From NCBI GenBank assembly GCA_052118425.1, contig JBQKHF010000024.1: a stretch of 45,175 nucleotides of DNA. One strand, 5' to 3'. The translations under genes were made by a program, and so were the position numbers. The notes beneath the pieces are model-generated. The model was not told the DNA's origin. It searched no databases and worked only from the letters and a program-made list of their open reading frames with translations. The DNA comes from Roseburia_C sp900315735 (GTDB lineage Bacteria; Bacillota; Clostridia; Lachnospirales; Lachnospiraceae). The stretch's first letter is position 1. The number at the start of each line of letters is the position of its first letter. Of this stretch, positions 32,109-40,857 are shown piece by piece.

Positions 32109-33020
32109 TTATTCTGTTAATCCTTTGATTTCATCCACAGATAATCCTGAAATTTCTGCTATCTGCTCCAAAGAAAAGCTACCCATCTGGAGCATCCGGG
32201 TTGCTGCTTTAACAGATGCCTGTTTTTCACCACGTTCGATGCCTTGTGCTAAACCTTTCTCTATACCCTGTTCTATACCCTGTTCTACCCCTGCCTCAAA
32301 CTCCGCTTTGCGAAGTTTCTTTTCTTCTTCCACTTTATCATATTCGAAAATACTCATCGCAACTACCTCCGCACGATTCTTTTTCAGGAAATCAGCAAGT
32401 ATATTCTCCCGGATGCATTCTGTAACCGCTCGTTCCACAGCATCCTCCAACGGAAGCTGCTCTGCATACTTTCTGACTTTCGCCACATACTGCGCATACT
32501 CCTTTAATTTTCGGCAATGCTGCATTAATTCGCAATTATGTCCTTCATTGATATTTAATGTTGTCACAATCAGTTCCAATGCCGGTTCTGCTCCGGTATG
32601 TAAAAAAGCATCTGACAACCGGCTGATGCAACAGTCCTCTAACGGCTCTATTCCATTATAAAAAACAAAAAAGCCGGGAGTCGGAATCTTTTGAATTGCA
32701 GATGAATATAACGATTTCCGGTCGATGAGTTTCTGGTATTCCGCTGCAATATAAAACAAGTCCCGAAGAGGAATATTGGGATTTACTGTAGACTGATGTT
32801 CATAAAGATAGAGATTCATGTCTAAAATAAATGCCAGATCATTTTTCATTCCCATATAAATAGCATTTTCCAATGTTACAATTTCCAAGTCATCGGGATT
32901 GGTATAATTCCGTTTGTTTACCGCATTATAGAGTGACAGAAGTGACTCCCTGTCTGAAAAAAGCATACGAAAAATCGTATCCTTATAATTGCGGTTTGCT
33001 GCTGGTACTTTCTTTGTCAT
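32109..33020 (-). CDS. Rpn-family nuclease / PD-(D/E)XK transposase-like protein
   Basis: A 303-residue protein of the Rpn family, nucleases linked to RecA-independent recombination and also annotated as PD-(D/E)XK transposases. It starts RNYKDTIFRMLFSDRESLLSLYNAVN, the usual Rpn opening. The catalytic region reads LAFILDMNLYLYEHQS, giving the aspartate and ExQ pattern. The C-terminus carries Gly-Ile-Glu-Gln-Gly repeats (about 250-280), also typical. GAGGAAC lies before the ATG. It stands alone with its own promoter and terminator. No terminal repeats are seen around it. Confidence 0.85.
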   Translation of the reverse strand: MTKKVPAANRNYKDTIFRMLFSDRESLLSLYNAVNKRNYTNPDDLEIVTLENAIYMGMKNDLAFILDMNLYLYEHQSTVNPNIPLRDLFYIAAEYQKLIDRKSLYSSAIQKIPTPGFFVFYNGIEPLEDCCISRLSDAFLHTGAEPALELIVTTLNINEGHNCELMQHCRKLKEYAQYVAKVRKYAEQLPLEDAVERAVTECIRENILADFLKKNRAEVVAMSIFEYDKVEEEKKLRKAEFEAGVEQGIEQGIEKGLAQGIERGEKQASVKAATRMLQMGSFSLEQIAEISGLSVDEIKGLTE

Positions 33021-33202
33021 ATGTAGTTCCTCCTTTGATTTGCAGGAAGCTGCTACATACTCCTTTTCCTGTAACTTCTCCTGCTTTTTATTTAATAAAT
33101 GGTATAAAAAGCATAGATAGATACAGAAATGTCATAACGCTTAAGACTGCCAGAATGGAATAATAGAAAATGCTATCTGGATTGTATTTTATGCTTTGGA
33201 TT

Positions 33203-33232
33203 ATTGTATCACAAAGATTTTGTCCCCGGCAA
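33203..33232 (-). promoter_or_regulatory. Candidate promoter of the rpn gene
   Basis: TTGCCG (33232-33227), 18 bases, TACAAT (33208-33203) on the minus strand. It would give a leader of about 175 bases. The rest of the gap to 33021 shows nothing clear. Confidence 0.45.
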
Positions 33233-33277
33233 TCCTTTTATGAATATTTTAGATTTCTAAGAATCTCTTAAGTCTTA

Positions 33278-33997
33278 TTAATGGGTCTGTTCATATTCTA
33301 AGAATTCTTTTGTCTTAGACCAGTACTTGATTCCCCAGTTTTCAAAATTCCATTCTTCCATATAGGCATTGCACTCATAATCCACATAATAGAGGACATT
33401 TTGCCACAGGATAAAATTTGTAGGGAAATAATCAATATTTGTATGTGCAGCATATAACTTTGTGCACATTTCTTTTACCTGTTGCAGGCAGATTTCCGGC
33501 AGTGCGTCCTTTTCCACCTGCTGATAGACAGTGTCTCCCGGAATGTATTCCTTTAAAATGCGTTCCTGTGTTTCATCGATATCAAGCAGCTTTGGCATGG
33601 TAATTCCAATTTCCATAAGCCGTTTATAATCCCTTTTTTCAGCCTCTAACTTATTATCAAACTGATAATAACTGCATGGTTCATGGTGAATCTGTTTCAG
33701 GACATATTCCTTCTCCCCATCCGTCACAAGATAGGAATAGCCGCCTTTCCCCTTTCCAAGCAGTTTTTTCACTTTATATTCTTTTCCGTTTAATGTCATT
33801 ACCTCTTCTTCCGGCAGCTCCATTTCCGCTCCGATATCCAGTTTCTTTTCATAAGCCAGCTTATCCGCCATGCGGATGCTGCGCTGTTTTCCGGTATCAT
33901 CCACCAGAAGAATCGTAACCATCGGTTCTTCCCCTTCCGGCCGTCCTTCACAGCCGAATTCATCCTCAATAATATCTGTGATTTTGTATTTTTTCAT
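33278..33997 (-). CDS. Kinase-like protein
   Basis: A 239-residue protein with the protein-kinase-like fold. From about residue 75 it has a glycine loop LLGKGKGGYSYLV, VLK lysine near 101 (YVLKQI), an acidic helix residue near 118, a hinge LKEYIPGDTV, and a catalytic loop NIDYFPTNFILW with D189 and N193 followed by YYVDYE (D205). These are the key residues of the APH/Bud32/RIO-like group. The first 70 residues are a separate beta-rich domain (MVTILLVDDTGKQRSIRM). It follows the MBL gene by 45 bases in the same direction. Substrate unknown. Confidence 0.7.
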   Translation of the reverse strand: MKKYKITDIIEDEFGCEGRPEGEEPMVTILLVDDTGKQRSIRMADKLAYEKKLDIGAEMELPEEEVMTLNGKEYKVKKLLGKGKGGYSYLVTDGEKEYVLKQIHHEPCSYYQFDNKLEAEKRDYKRLMEIGITMPKLLDIDETQERILKEYIPGDTVYQQVEKDALPEICLQQVKEMCTKLYAAHTNIDYFPTNFILWQNVLYYVDYECNAYMEEWNFENWGIKYWSKTKEFLEYEQTH

Positions 33998-34042
33998 CTG
34001 TTGATTCCTTTCCTGTTACTTCCTTTATTTCTTTTGAAATAT

Positions 34043-34852
34043 CTATGCTTCTATTACGAGACCAACTTTTAACTGCTCCACCATATTGCCTAACTCCTGC
34101 TGTAGAATCCGAAAAGCTCTTCCTCCCGTACAGTGACCGGTATAAATCTTTTTTACACCGGTTGCCTTTATTTTTTCTGCCAACTGCCGAATTTCAGTTT
34201 CCTCTTTTTGAAAAATGTGGAAGCCGCCAATCATCATTTTTGCCGGCTTTTCAAACAGTCTGCTGACCTCATTTATAATATTGTCTGCACCACCATGAGA
34301 ACAGCTGTTAAAAATAATGAGGCCATCCTCTTCCTCTATTACAAGACTTTGTTCATGGGCGAAATTGTCCGGTCTCCAATGCCTGCCATCTCTGATATAC
34401 ATTTTATTAGCGGCTCCGATTGCCTCAAGACCTTTTGTCGTATGGGGAATCAGATATACATTTTCATAAAGTCTGTATTTTCCGGTTACATATTCAATTC
34501 TATCCTTTTGCCTGGTTAAGATATGTTTTGGAATTCCAATATATTTATGAATAAACCACTTCTTAAAATAGCAGTTTTCGCCGGTTCCCTTTTGAAGATA
34601 AAATTTCCCATTCTCATTTTCTTCAAAAAATGCCTGCATCCCATTTGCATGGTCATAATGGGCATGGGACAGTACTCCATAATCCACTGCCCTAATATCT
34701 TTTCCCAATGCTTTTGCATTTACCAGAAAACGGTTTGATGCACCCGTATCAAGCAGTATATTTTTTCCTGCCTGTTCGATGTAAATGCTCAATCCCCATT
34801 CTCCAGTTGCAATTTCCGTTCCTATATTATCCACCAATACTGTTGCTTTCAA
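34043..34852 (-). CDS. Metallo-beta-lactamase-fold hydrolase
   Basis: A 269-residue MBL-fold enzyme with the metal site VLSHAHYDHANGMQAFF near residue 60 (HxHxDH), FNSCSHGG near 180 as third ligand region and IYTGHCTGG near 238. The opening MKATVLVDNIGTEIATGEWGLSIYIE and the overall order match the subgroup often labelled 7,8-dihydropterin-6-methyl-4-(beta-D-ribofuranosyl)aminobenzene-5'-phosphate synthase. That label is a family name, and the true substrate is unclear. First gene of a pair with the kinase-like gene, and divergent from bioB. Confidence 0.82.
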   Translation of the reverse strand: MKATVLVDNIGTEIATGEWGLSIYIEQAGKNILLDTGASNRFLVNAKALGKDIRAVDYGVLSHAHYDHANGMQAFFEENENGKFYLQKGTGENCYFKKWFIHKYIGIPKHILTRQKDRIEYVTGKYRLYENVYLIPHTTKGLEAIGAANKMYIRDGRHWRPDNFAHEQSLVIEEEDGLIIFNSCSHGGADNIINEVSRLFEKPAKMMIGGFHIFQKEETEIRQLAEKIKATGVKKIYTGHCTGGRAFRILQQELGNMVEQLKVGLVIEA

Positions 34853-34989
34853 ATTTAATCCCCCTTTTTTATCTCATTACTTTTCATTATACCAATTTCC
34901 ACTATTTCTACAATCATATCCTGACAGCCTTCTTCCTGCAATTTTCTTCATGCATCTATCATCCATTGTAGTTTCTCCTGTTTCTCGTA

Positions 34990-35021
34990 TTGTTAACTCA
35001 TATCTTATTTCAGGTTGACAT
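34990..35021 (+). promoter_or_regulatory. BirA-type biotin operator
   Basis: TTGTTAAC (34990-34997), 16 bases and GTTGACAT (35014-35021) form the imperfect GTTAAC inverted repeat of biotin operators in Firmicutes. It overlaps the bioB -35, so BirA bound to biotinyl-AMP would repress bioB. This is inferred from the pattern and place. Confidence 0.6.
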
Positions 35022-35043
35022 TCTGTTGATTTTTGTTTATCAT
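35015..35043 (+). promoter_or_regulatory. bioB promoter
   Basis: TTGACA (35015-35020), 17 bases, TATCAT (35038-35043); it is 40 bases before the ATG and overlaps the operator. Confidence 0.65.
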
Positions 35044-35084
35044 AAAGAACTGTAAAATTCACACAGATACAAAGGAGACAAACC

Positions 35085-36068
35085 ATGGATGCACTGACAC
35101 TGGCACAGGAAATTATTGACGGACGACGCATTACAAGAGAGGATGATTTATCCTTTTTTCTCACCTGCGATTTAAAGGAATTATGCGAAGGAGCCGACAA
35201 AATCCGTGCTGCAAGAATCGGAGATAAAGTAGATTTATGTTCTATCATAAACGGACGAAGCGGACGCTGTCCGGAAGACTGTAAATATTGTGCGCAGTCT
35301 GCACATAACCATACCAACTGCGAAGTATATGACTTCCTGCCGGAGGAGGATATCATCAAAGCCTGCAAAATGAATGAAAGTGAAGGCGTTGACCGATTTT
35401 CTATCGTAACTGCAGGAAAAGCACTGACCGGTCCGGAATTTGAAAAAGCCATTCACGCCTTTGAAACCATGCATCGGGAATGTAAAATCGATTTATGTGC
35501 TTCCATGGGATTTTTAGATGAAGAACAACTGCACCGCCTTCATGAAGCAGGCGTTACCAGCTATCATCACAATATAGAAACATCACGCCGGAACTTTCCA
35601 AATATCTGCACCACCCATACCTACGATATGAAAATTGAAACTTTAAAGAAAGTAAAAGCTGAAGGCATGTGTGCCTGCTCCGGTGGTATTATCGGAATGG
35701 GCGAAACATGGGAAGACCGTCTGGATATGGCAGTTAGTTTAGCTGAACTTGGAATTGATTCTATTCCAATCAATGCTTTAATGCCAATCCCGGGAACTCC
35801 ATTAGAAAATCTCCCGCAGTTAAGCGAAGATGATATTCTGCGTACCATCGCATTTTTCCGGTATATCAATCCGGATGCAAATATCCGTCTGGCTGCCGGT
35901 CGTGCGCTGCTTACCAATGATGGGGAAACTGCTTTTCAGGCTGGTGCATCTGCAACCATTACCGGAAATATGCTGACTACTGTTGCCTGTGCTACTATAA
36001 GAAGCGACCGAAAATTATTAGAAGATTTAGGCAGGGATGTAACTCCGGATTACTGGAAAGAAGCATAG
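35085..36068 (+). CDS. bioB: Biotin synthase
   Basis: BioB inserts sulfur into dethiobiotin, using two S-adenosylmethionines. The 327-residue radical-SAM protein shows the cluster cysteines CPEDCKYC (residues 62, 66, 69), CACSGGIIGMGETWEDR near residue 195, and LAAGRALLTNDG near 270, all as in BioB. AAAGGAG lies eight bases before the ATG. It is alone: no bioA, bioD or bioW is in the window. It ends 60 bases before a terminator. Confidence 0.95.
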   Translation: MDALTLAQEIIDGRRITREDDLSFFLTCDLKELCEGADKIRAARIGDKVDLCSIINGRSGRCPEDCKYCAQSAHNHTNCEVYDFLPEEDIIKACKMNESEGVDRFSIVTAGKALTGPEFEKAIHAFETMHRECKIDLCASMGFLDEEQLHRLHEAGVTSYHHNIETSRRNFPNICTTHTYDMKIETLKKVKAEGMCACSGGIIGMGETWEDRLDMAVSLAELGIDSIPINALMPIPGTPLENLPQLSEDDILRTIAFFRYINPDANIRLAAGRALLTNDGETAFQAGASATITGNMLTTVACATIRSDRKLLEDLGRDVTPDYWKEA

Positions 36069-36087
36069 TAGATTCCTTGCAGCCTGC

Positions 36088-36116
36088 AGAACCTGCCACC
36101 GGCAGATTCTTACGGA
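36088..36116 (+). repeat. 29-base repeat, copy 1
   Basis: This 29-base stretch downstream of bioB is the exact reverse complement of 39116-39144. It contains an internal inverted repeat (CTGCC...GGCAG). Both copies are next to terminators. Confidence 0.8.
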
Positions 36117-36129
36117 TACCTGATAATAT

Positions 36130-36168
36130 AAAAAAGGAAGCCATTCCATCGGAACAGCTTCCTTTTTT
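36130..36168. terminator. Bidirectional terminator after bioB
   Basis: AAAAAGGAAGC, a 15-base loop and GCTTCCTTTTT. It serves bioB on the plus strand and the C69 peptidase operon on the minus strand. Confidence 0.85.
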
Positions 36169-36213
36169 ATACGGGTAGCCCGCAAAATGTTTTCTCGCGT
36201 TTACACGTTTTTC

Positions 36214-36375
36214 CTATACCTGTATCCGGTCTGCAATTTCATTTCCCATTGCAAATCTGCTTTCTTTTGCCCCAATAATTACATAGTCACGCATTTTCTG
36301 GATGAGCTGTATGCGTTCCCCCTCATCTACAGAGTGGCTATGCAAGAAATCAAGCACTTCCGGCTGACCAAACAT
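36214..36375 (-). pseudogene. Short coding remnant with no good start
   Basis: The 348-base gap 36069-36416 has, besides the repeat and terminator, an open frame ending at TAG 36214. From the ATG at 36375 it gives 53 residues (MFGQPEVLDFLHSHSVDEG...EIADRIQV). The frame stays open further upstream past the C69 stop, with protein-like composition but no ribosome site at any start. It may be the end of a lost gene. I do not recognise it. Confidence 0.35.
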
Positions 36376-36416
36376 CCACTGAATGGTATAGGTTTCACCT
36401 GGTGTTGCTTTCTTCG

Positions 36417-37913
36417 TTATGCATCTGAGCGTGAATATGCATTTTTCATCTGACTGCTTAATTCAAACAGCACTTTATCCAAAGTATCCTGAGTCTCTTT
36501 CTTAAGCATTTCAGCAATCGCATTATTTGCCTGCTGCATTAGCTTCTGTCTGTTCGCTGCATCCTTTTCTTTTGCTAAAAGAGCATCGTAGGTATGCAGC
36601 AGTTCCCGCCCTTTTGCCATAACATGCATCTGATAGCGTTCAATGTGAAACAGGGAGCTGCGATAAGAAGCATCTGCCATAGCAGCAATCATACGGCTCG
36701 CCCAGTAGAAATTATCTGTGGAAACTTCTCCGGTGGTATTGGATACATAATCCGGTGTTGTCTCCACTTCTCCGTAAAATGGAACCAGCACATTAAATGC
36801 ATTGGATGCAAATGCCACCCACTGTATGATGCTTCCTGTATTTTCAGTAATGTCTGCCTGCTCCGGCCGCATTTCAATCACAGAAAGGAAATCATTCCGG
36901 TTGACTCCAATGGAACGGAATGCGCCCTTCATAGATTTATCTCCATAGGAACCATATGGATCATACGGAGTTCCCTGGAAATGTGCGGACAAGACATATT
37001 TTACGTCTTCAATGGTTACCTTTTTCTCCGGTTTTAAACACCATGGAATATCATCGGATGCCGGCGTATAATCTGCCTGCTCCCCATCCCATTTATAAGT
37101 ATGTGGATTCAGATAACGCTCCATAAACCATGCCCTCGGTGTATTGTATACATGGTCGGAATCATCATGGGAACCAAAAGCATCTCTTGGATTCAGGCTG
37201 CCATCCAAAGAAAGATTCAGATAATTTTCTTCAATAAATTCCCGCAAATCCTTTGAGCACATATAATCCTTCTGCGTGGTAAGGGCATCCTCTAAATCAA
37301 AGGTATCAAGACCCAGCTGGTTTGGCATTACCACATAAACATCATCCGGCACTCTTCTTGCCATCCAGTGATGTCCACCAATGGTCTCCAGCCACCAGAT
37401 TTCATCCTTATCCTGAAATGCAATTCCATTCATCTCATAGGTTCCATACTGCTCCAACAGACTACCCAGACGAATGACACCCTCTCTTGCACTACGAATA
37501 TATGGAAGCACAATGTATACAATATCCTCTTCTCCAATGCCACCGACAATCTCTTCCCTGCCATCCTCTGCCGGATGGTATGTCACCAGCGGGTCTGCTC
37601 CTAAGACACGGGGATTGGAAGTTATGGTCTCCGTTGCAGTCATGGCAACCTTCGCCTCATTGACTCCACAGGCAGCCCAGACACCTTCCCCATCTACCGC
37701 ATTTGGCATTGCTGTGTAACGCATCGGATGCTCCGGCAATTCTATTTTCACATGAGATAATACGGACTGATAGGTTGTCGGCTGTTCTTCTGGATGAATC
37801 ACTACATATTTCTTTGGTGTAAAATGTCCGGCACCGGAATCATCATTTCGTGCAATTATGGTTGCTCCATTATAAGAAGCTTTTTTCCCTACTAAAATAG
37901 TTGTACATGGCAT
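36417..37913 (-). CDS. C69-family dipeptidase
   Basis: A 498-residue peptidase of family C69 (PepD-type, Ntn-hydrolase fold). The nucleophile is Cys3 in MPCTTILVGKKASYNG, which needs removal of the first residues to become N-terminal. Other family landmarks are IARNDDSG near residue 22, GEGVWAACGVNEAKVAMTATET near 76, an LVTYHPAEDG segment and a DKDEIWWLETIGGHHWMA stretch near 178. No signal peptide is seen, so it is probably cytoplasmic and acts on dipeptides. It follows the zinc-ribbon gene by 40 bases. Confidence 0.88.
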   Translation of the reverse strand: MPCTTILVGKKASYNGATIIARNDDSGAGHFTPKKYVVIHPEEQPTTYQSVLSHVKIELPEHPMRYTAMPNAVDGEGVWAACGVNEAKVAMTATETITSNPRVLGADPLVTYHPAEDGREEIVGGIGEEDIVYIVLPYIRSAREGVIRLGSLLEQYGTYEMNGIAFQDKDEIWWLETIGGHHWMARRVPDDVYVVMPNQLGLDTFDLEDALTTQKDYMCSKDLREFIEENYLNLSLDGSLNPRDAFGSHDDSDHVYNTPRAWFMERYLNPHTYKWDGEQADYTPASDDIPWCLKPEKKVTIEDVKYVLSAHFQGTPYDPYGSYGDKSMKGAFRSIGVNRNDFLSVIEMRPEQADITENTGSIIQWVAFASNAFNVLVPFYGEVETTPDYVSNTTGEVSTDNFYWASRMIAAMADASYRSSLFHIERYQMHVMAKGRELLHTYDALLAKEKDAANRQKLMQQANNAIAEMLKKETQDTLDKVLFELSSQMKNAYSRSDA

Positions 37914-37953
37914 ATCTGCTCTACCTCTTTTCCTGTTTCATCAAATTCTATTT

Positions 37954-38883
37954 CTAACGATAGCCCATCTTCGTCTCATAATTTACGATGGTATCCTCAT
38001 TGGTTCTCTCTATCTCTGATAACATATCTTCTTTGAAATCGTCCGGTTCAATCGTTCCGTTGTACCAGGATTTTCCATTGAAATATTCCTGTAGTCCTTC
38101 ATCTAAGAATTTTCTTCCATGTCTTGCATAGATTTCATTTCTGGCAATCCGGAGGTCCTCCTGCGTCAGATTCTCCAAATCAGCTTCCGTCAATAATCGG
38201 CTGGCACTCTCCGGAAGAATATATTCTGCACTATCTTCTCCAACTGGTCCGTCTGTTCCCATGTCTTCCTTTCCGGTTGTATCTTCTTTATTTATAACTT
38301 CTGAAGTTTTCTCCGATGCATCCTGCTGTCCGGTCACCTTCTCCGTATCTGTCAGCTCGGTAGACGTTTCCGTCTCTGTGGTCGACTCCGTTGTAACCAC
38401 CGGTTTATCGGTAATATCATCCTGCTTTTCCGGCTGATTGCCCTTAATAAATAGCAATACAATAATCGCTATCAGGATAATAATAAGAACAGCTGCCCCG
38501 ATTAATAAATATACCATGGCACCGGAACCGGATTTCTTCTCATTATCATTCTTATTTGATATTTTTTCACTGTTCTTTGGTTTTGTTACTTTCTCATTCT
38601 TTTTTTGCTGTGGCTGTGATACCGGGCTTGCCTGTCTTACCGGGGTCTGTGTCTGCTGCTGTGTCTGAGCCTGCTGCGGTACTGAGCTTCTCTGCGGTGC
38701 CGGAGCCTGCTGCGGTACTGAGTTTCTCTGCGGTTCCGGAGTCGGTTGATTTACCGGTGCTTTCTGCGGTGTCGGATTTGGCTGGTTTGCTCCCGGTCTG
38801 AATGGTGTTTCTACTTTCGTTCCGCATTTGGTACAGAATTTTGCATTTACCGGTAATTCATTTCCACATTTCGTACAAAACAT
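37954..38883 (-). CDS. Zinc-ribbon membrane protein with a YARHG domain
   Basis: A 309-residue protein. A double-CxxC zinc ribbon (MFCTKCGNELPVNAKFCTKCG) is followed by a Pro/Gln-rich linker to residue 115, one membrane helix at about 125-150 (MVYLLIGAAVLIIILIAIIVLLFI), a Thr/Glu-rich extracellular linker and a C-terminal YARHG domain (RIARNEIYARHGRKF, then LQEYFNGKSWYNGTIEPDDF). YARHG domains are extracellular in Clostridia, and their role is unknown. The ribbon would be cytoplasmic. GGAAAG lies before the ATG. First gene of a pair with the C69 peptidase. Confidence 0.82.
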   Translation of the reverse strand: MFCTKCGNELPVNAKFCTKCGTKVETPFRPGANQPNPTPQKAPVNQPTPEPQRNSVPQQAPAPQRSSVPQQAQTQQQTQTPVRQASPVSQPQQKKNEKVTKPKNSEKISNKNDNEKKSGSGAMVYLLIGAAVLIIILIAIIVLLFIKGNQPEKQDDITDKPVVTTESTTETETSTELTDTEKVTGQQDASEKTSEVINKEDTTGKEDMGTDGPVGEDSAEYILPESASRLLTEADLENLTQEDLRIARNEIYARHGRKFLDEGLQEYFNGKSWYNGTIEPDDFKEDMLSEIERTNEDTIVNYETKMGYR

Positions 38884-38943
38884 TTTCTTTCCTCTTTTCT
38901 ATTATCTTATGTTTCTTTTGTTTCGATTTTTCAAAGTATTTTT

Positions 38944-38972
38944 ATTATAAATTCTATCGAATAAAAATGCAA
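38944..38972 (-). promoter_or_regulatory. Promoter of the zinc-ribbon gene
   Basis: TTGCAT (38972-38967), 17 bases, TATAAT (38949-38944) on the minus strand, about 60 bases before the ATG. Confidence 0.65.
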
Positions 38973-38996
38973 TTCCGGGGAACTGCATACCCACAA

Positions 38997-39068
38997 GAAA
39001 CACGCTTTGCAAGTTACTCCCGTAAACTACGAGGAACACTCTTTGCGCGTTTCTCGCGTAAAAAATGC
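38997..39068 (+). repeat. Two imperfect 36-base tandem units
   Basis: 38997-39032 and 39033-39068 match at about 27 of 36 positions (CACnCTTTGCnnGTTnCTCnCGTAAA pattern). A related TTTCTCGCGT stretch is near 36190. The second unit runs into the terminator at 39060. Confidence 0.5.
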
Positions 39069-39101
39069 GGGATACCGATTTTCTGTTCCGTATCCCGCAC
39101 T
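39060..39101 (-). terminator. Terminator after the nhaC-type gene
   Basis: TGCGGGATAC, a 14-base loop and GTATCCCGCA, then TTTTTTA on the minus strand; it ends the thrH-rsmH-nhaC operon. Confidence 0.85.
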
Positions 39102-39115
39102 ATATTGCCAATCCT

Positions 39116-39144
39116 CCGTAAGAATCTGCCGGTGGCAGGTTCTA
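39116..39144 (-). repeat. 29-base repeat, copy 2
   Basis: Exact reverse complement of 36088-36116, located between the nhaC-type stop and its terminator. Confidence 0.8.
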
Positions 39145-39163
39145 TAGGTTTCTCTTGTTCTTT

Positions 39164-40834
39164 CTAAATTTCTTCCCGTCCTGTTCTGGAACGAATTACA
39201 AATAATACGCCAATTAATACTACAATACAAACCGGAAGTGCCAGCCATGAAATTCCTGCCAGTCCTACTGCCTGCAGAATACCAATCAGGAAATAGCCCA
39301 GTAAGCAGACTGCCGCAACCGTCAAGGCATATGGAAGCTGTGTAGATACATGGTTGACATGCTCACAGTGTCCACCGGCGGATGCCATAATTGTGGTATC
39401 TGAAATCGGTGAGCAGTGGTCTCCACAAACAGCTCCTGCCAGACAGGATGCGATGGAGATTACCATCATCTGTCCGCTTGGGAATACACCAAGGACAATC
39501 GGAATCAGAATACTGAAGGTTCCCCAGGAGGTTCCGGTTGCAAATGCTAAGAATGCTGCTACCAGAAAAATAATCATTGGCAGGAAGCCCTGCATTGCAT
39601 TTGCTGAATTTGCTACTAAATCAGCTACGAATACTTTTGCTCCTAAGAGATTGGTCATTCCGGATAAGGTCCATGCCATAGTCAGAATCAGAATCGGAGC
39701 AATCATTGCTTTAAATCCTTCCGGAATACATTCGGTAAATTCCTTGAAGGATAAAACATCACGCATCATATAATAGATAAAAGTAAATACCAGCGTTACT
39801 GCACCGCCAAGAACCAGTCCGACAGAAGCATCACAGCCGGAGAACGCCTCTACAAAAGAAGTTCCGCTGAAGAATCCTCCGGTATAAATCATGGCTACGA
39901 TACAGCTTATAATCAATACAGCTACCGGAAGAATCAGATCCAGTACATGAGAGTTTTCTTTTACAACTTCCTCTTCATTATCTTCATACGGTCTTCCCGG
40001 TGTGGTAAATAAATCACCTTTGATTGCATTCATTTCATGGGTTTTCATCGGTCCGAAATCCACACGTAAAAGAGTAACTCCAATTAACATTACCAGTGTC
40101 AGCAATGCATATAAGTTAAATGGAATCGTCTGGATAAATACCGCAAATCCATTAATTCCGGAATCTGCCGGAACAGAAGATGTAACCGCTGCCGCCCAGG
40201 AACTGATTGGCGCGATGATACATACCGGTGCTGCCGTTGCATCAATAATATAAGATAGTTTTGCACGGGACACCTTATGCCGGTCTGTAACCGGACGCAT
40301 TACACTTCCTACAGTCAGACAGTTAAAATAATCATCTACGAAAATCAATACACCCAGAATCATAACGGAAATCTGTGCTCCGATTCTGGTTTTAATATGC
40401 TTGGATGCCCATTTTCCAAATGCGGCAGAACCACCTGCACGGTTAAGAAGGGATACTAAAATTCCAAGCATTACAAGGAATACTAAAATACCCACATTCC
40501 ATGCATCTGCAAGTTTGTATACCATACCGCCCTCTTCCTGAAAGAAAATGGTATTTATCATTAACTCAAGGTTAAAGTTGGAATACAGTAAACCGCCTAC
40601 AATAATTCCTGCCAGAAGTGAGGTATATACTTCCTTGGTAATCAGTGCCAGTCCGATTGCAATAACCGGCGGAAGCAATGATAAAATTGTCGCATAAGCT
40701 TTACACTGATAGCTGTCAACATCTGCGATTGTTCCCGGTGTCTGGCTTGTTACGACCATAAGAATCACGATAATCGCAATAAATACCAGCATACCAATCT
40801 GTTTTCTTTTCATTTTCACTGTTTTCGTCTCCAT
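39164..40834 (-). CDS. NhaC-family Na+/H+ antiporter
   Basis: A polytopic membrane protein of about 556 residues in the NhaC/ion-transporter superfamily. Around a dozen hydrophobic segments are visible, from MLVFIAIIVILMVV at the start to ALPVCIVVLIGVLFVI at the end. Family landmarks are IFVDDYFNCLTVGSVMRPVTDRHKVSRAKLSYIIDATAAPVC and GTSWGTFSILIPI, and CGDHCSPISDTTIMASAGGHCEHVNH. The exchanged solutes may be Na+/H+ or, as in some relatives, malate-lactate or amino acids. The start is not sure: METK at 40834 or MKRK at 40813; the longer frame from 40918 overlaps rsmH and is less likely. Third gene of the operon. Confidence 0.88.
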   Translation of the reverse strand: METKTVKMKRKQIGMLVFIAIIVILMVVTSQTPGTIADVDSYQCKAYATILSLLPPVIAIGLALITKEVYTSLLAGIIVGGLLYSNFNLELMINTIFFQEEGGMVYKLADAWNVGILVFLVMLGILVSLLNRAGGSAAFGKWASKHIKTRIGAQISVMILGVLIFVDDYFNCLTVGSVMRPVTDRHKVSRAKLSYIIDATAAPVCIIAPISSWAAAVTSSVPADSGINGFAVFIQTIPFNLYALLTLVMLIGVTLLRVDFGPMKTHEMNAIKGDLFTTPGRPYEDNEEEVVKENSHVLDLILPVAVLIISCIVAMIYTGGFFSGTSFVEAFSGCDASVGLVLGGAVTLVFTFIYYMMRDVLSFKEFTECIPEGFKAMIAPILILTMAWTLSGMTNLLGAKVFVADLVANSANAMQGFLPMIIFLVAAFLAFATGTSWGTFSILIPIVLGVFPSGQMMVISIASCLAGAVCGDHCSPISDTTIMASAGGHCEHVNHVSTQLPYALTVAAVCLLGYFLIGILQAVGLAGISWLALPVCIVVLIGVLFVIRSRTGREEI

Positions 40835-40857
40835 CTCATAGCATTTTTCAAAATAAC

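Noticed and set aside
32230..32300. Short tandem repeats near the rpn C-terminus as a CRISPR-like array
   Set aside because: They code for the GIEQGIEKG repeats typical of Rpn proteins; there are no spacers.
36187..36453. Plus-strand 88-residue frame after bioB
   Set aside because: Poor ribosome site, Phe/Tyr/Leu-rich composition and overlap with the terminator region; the minus-strand remnant has better protein-like composition.
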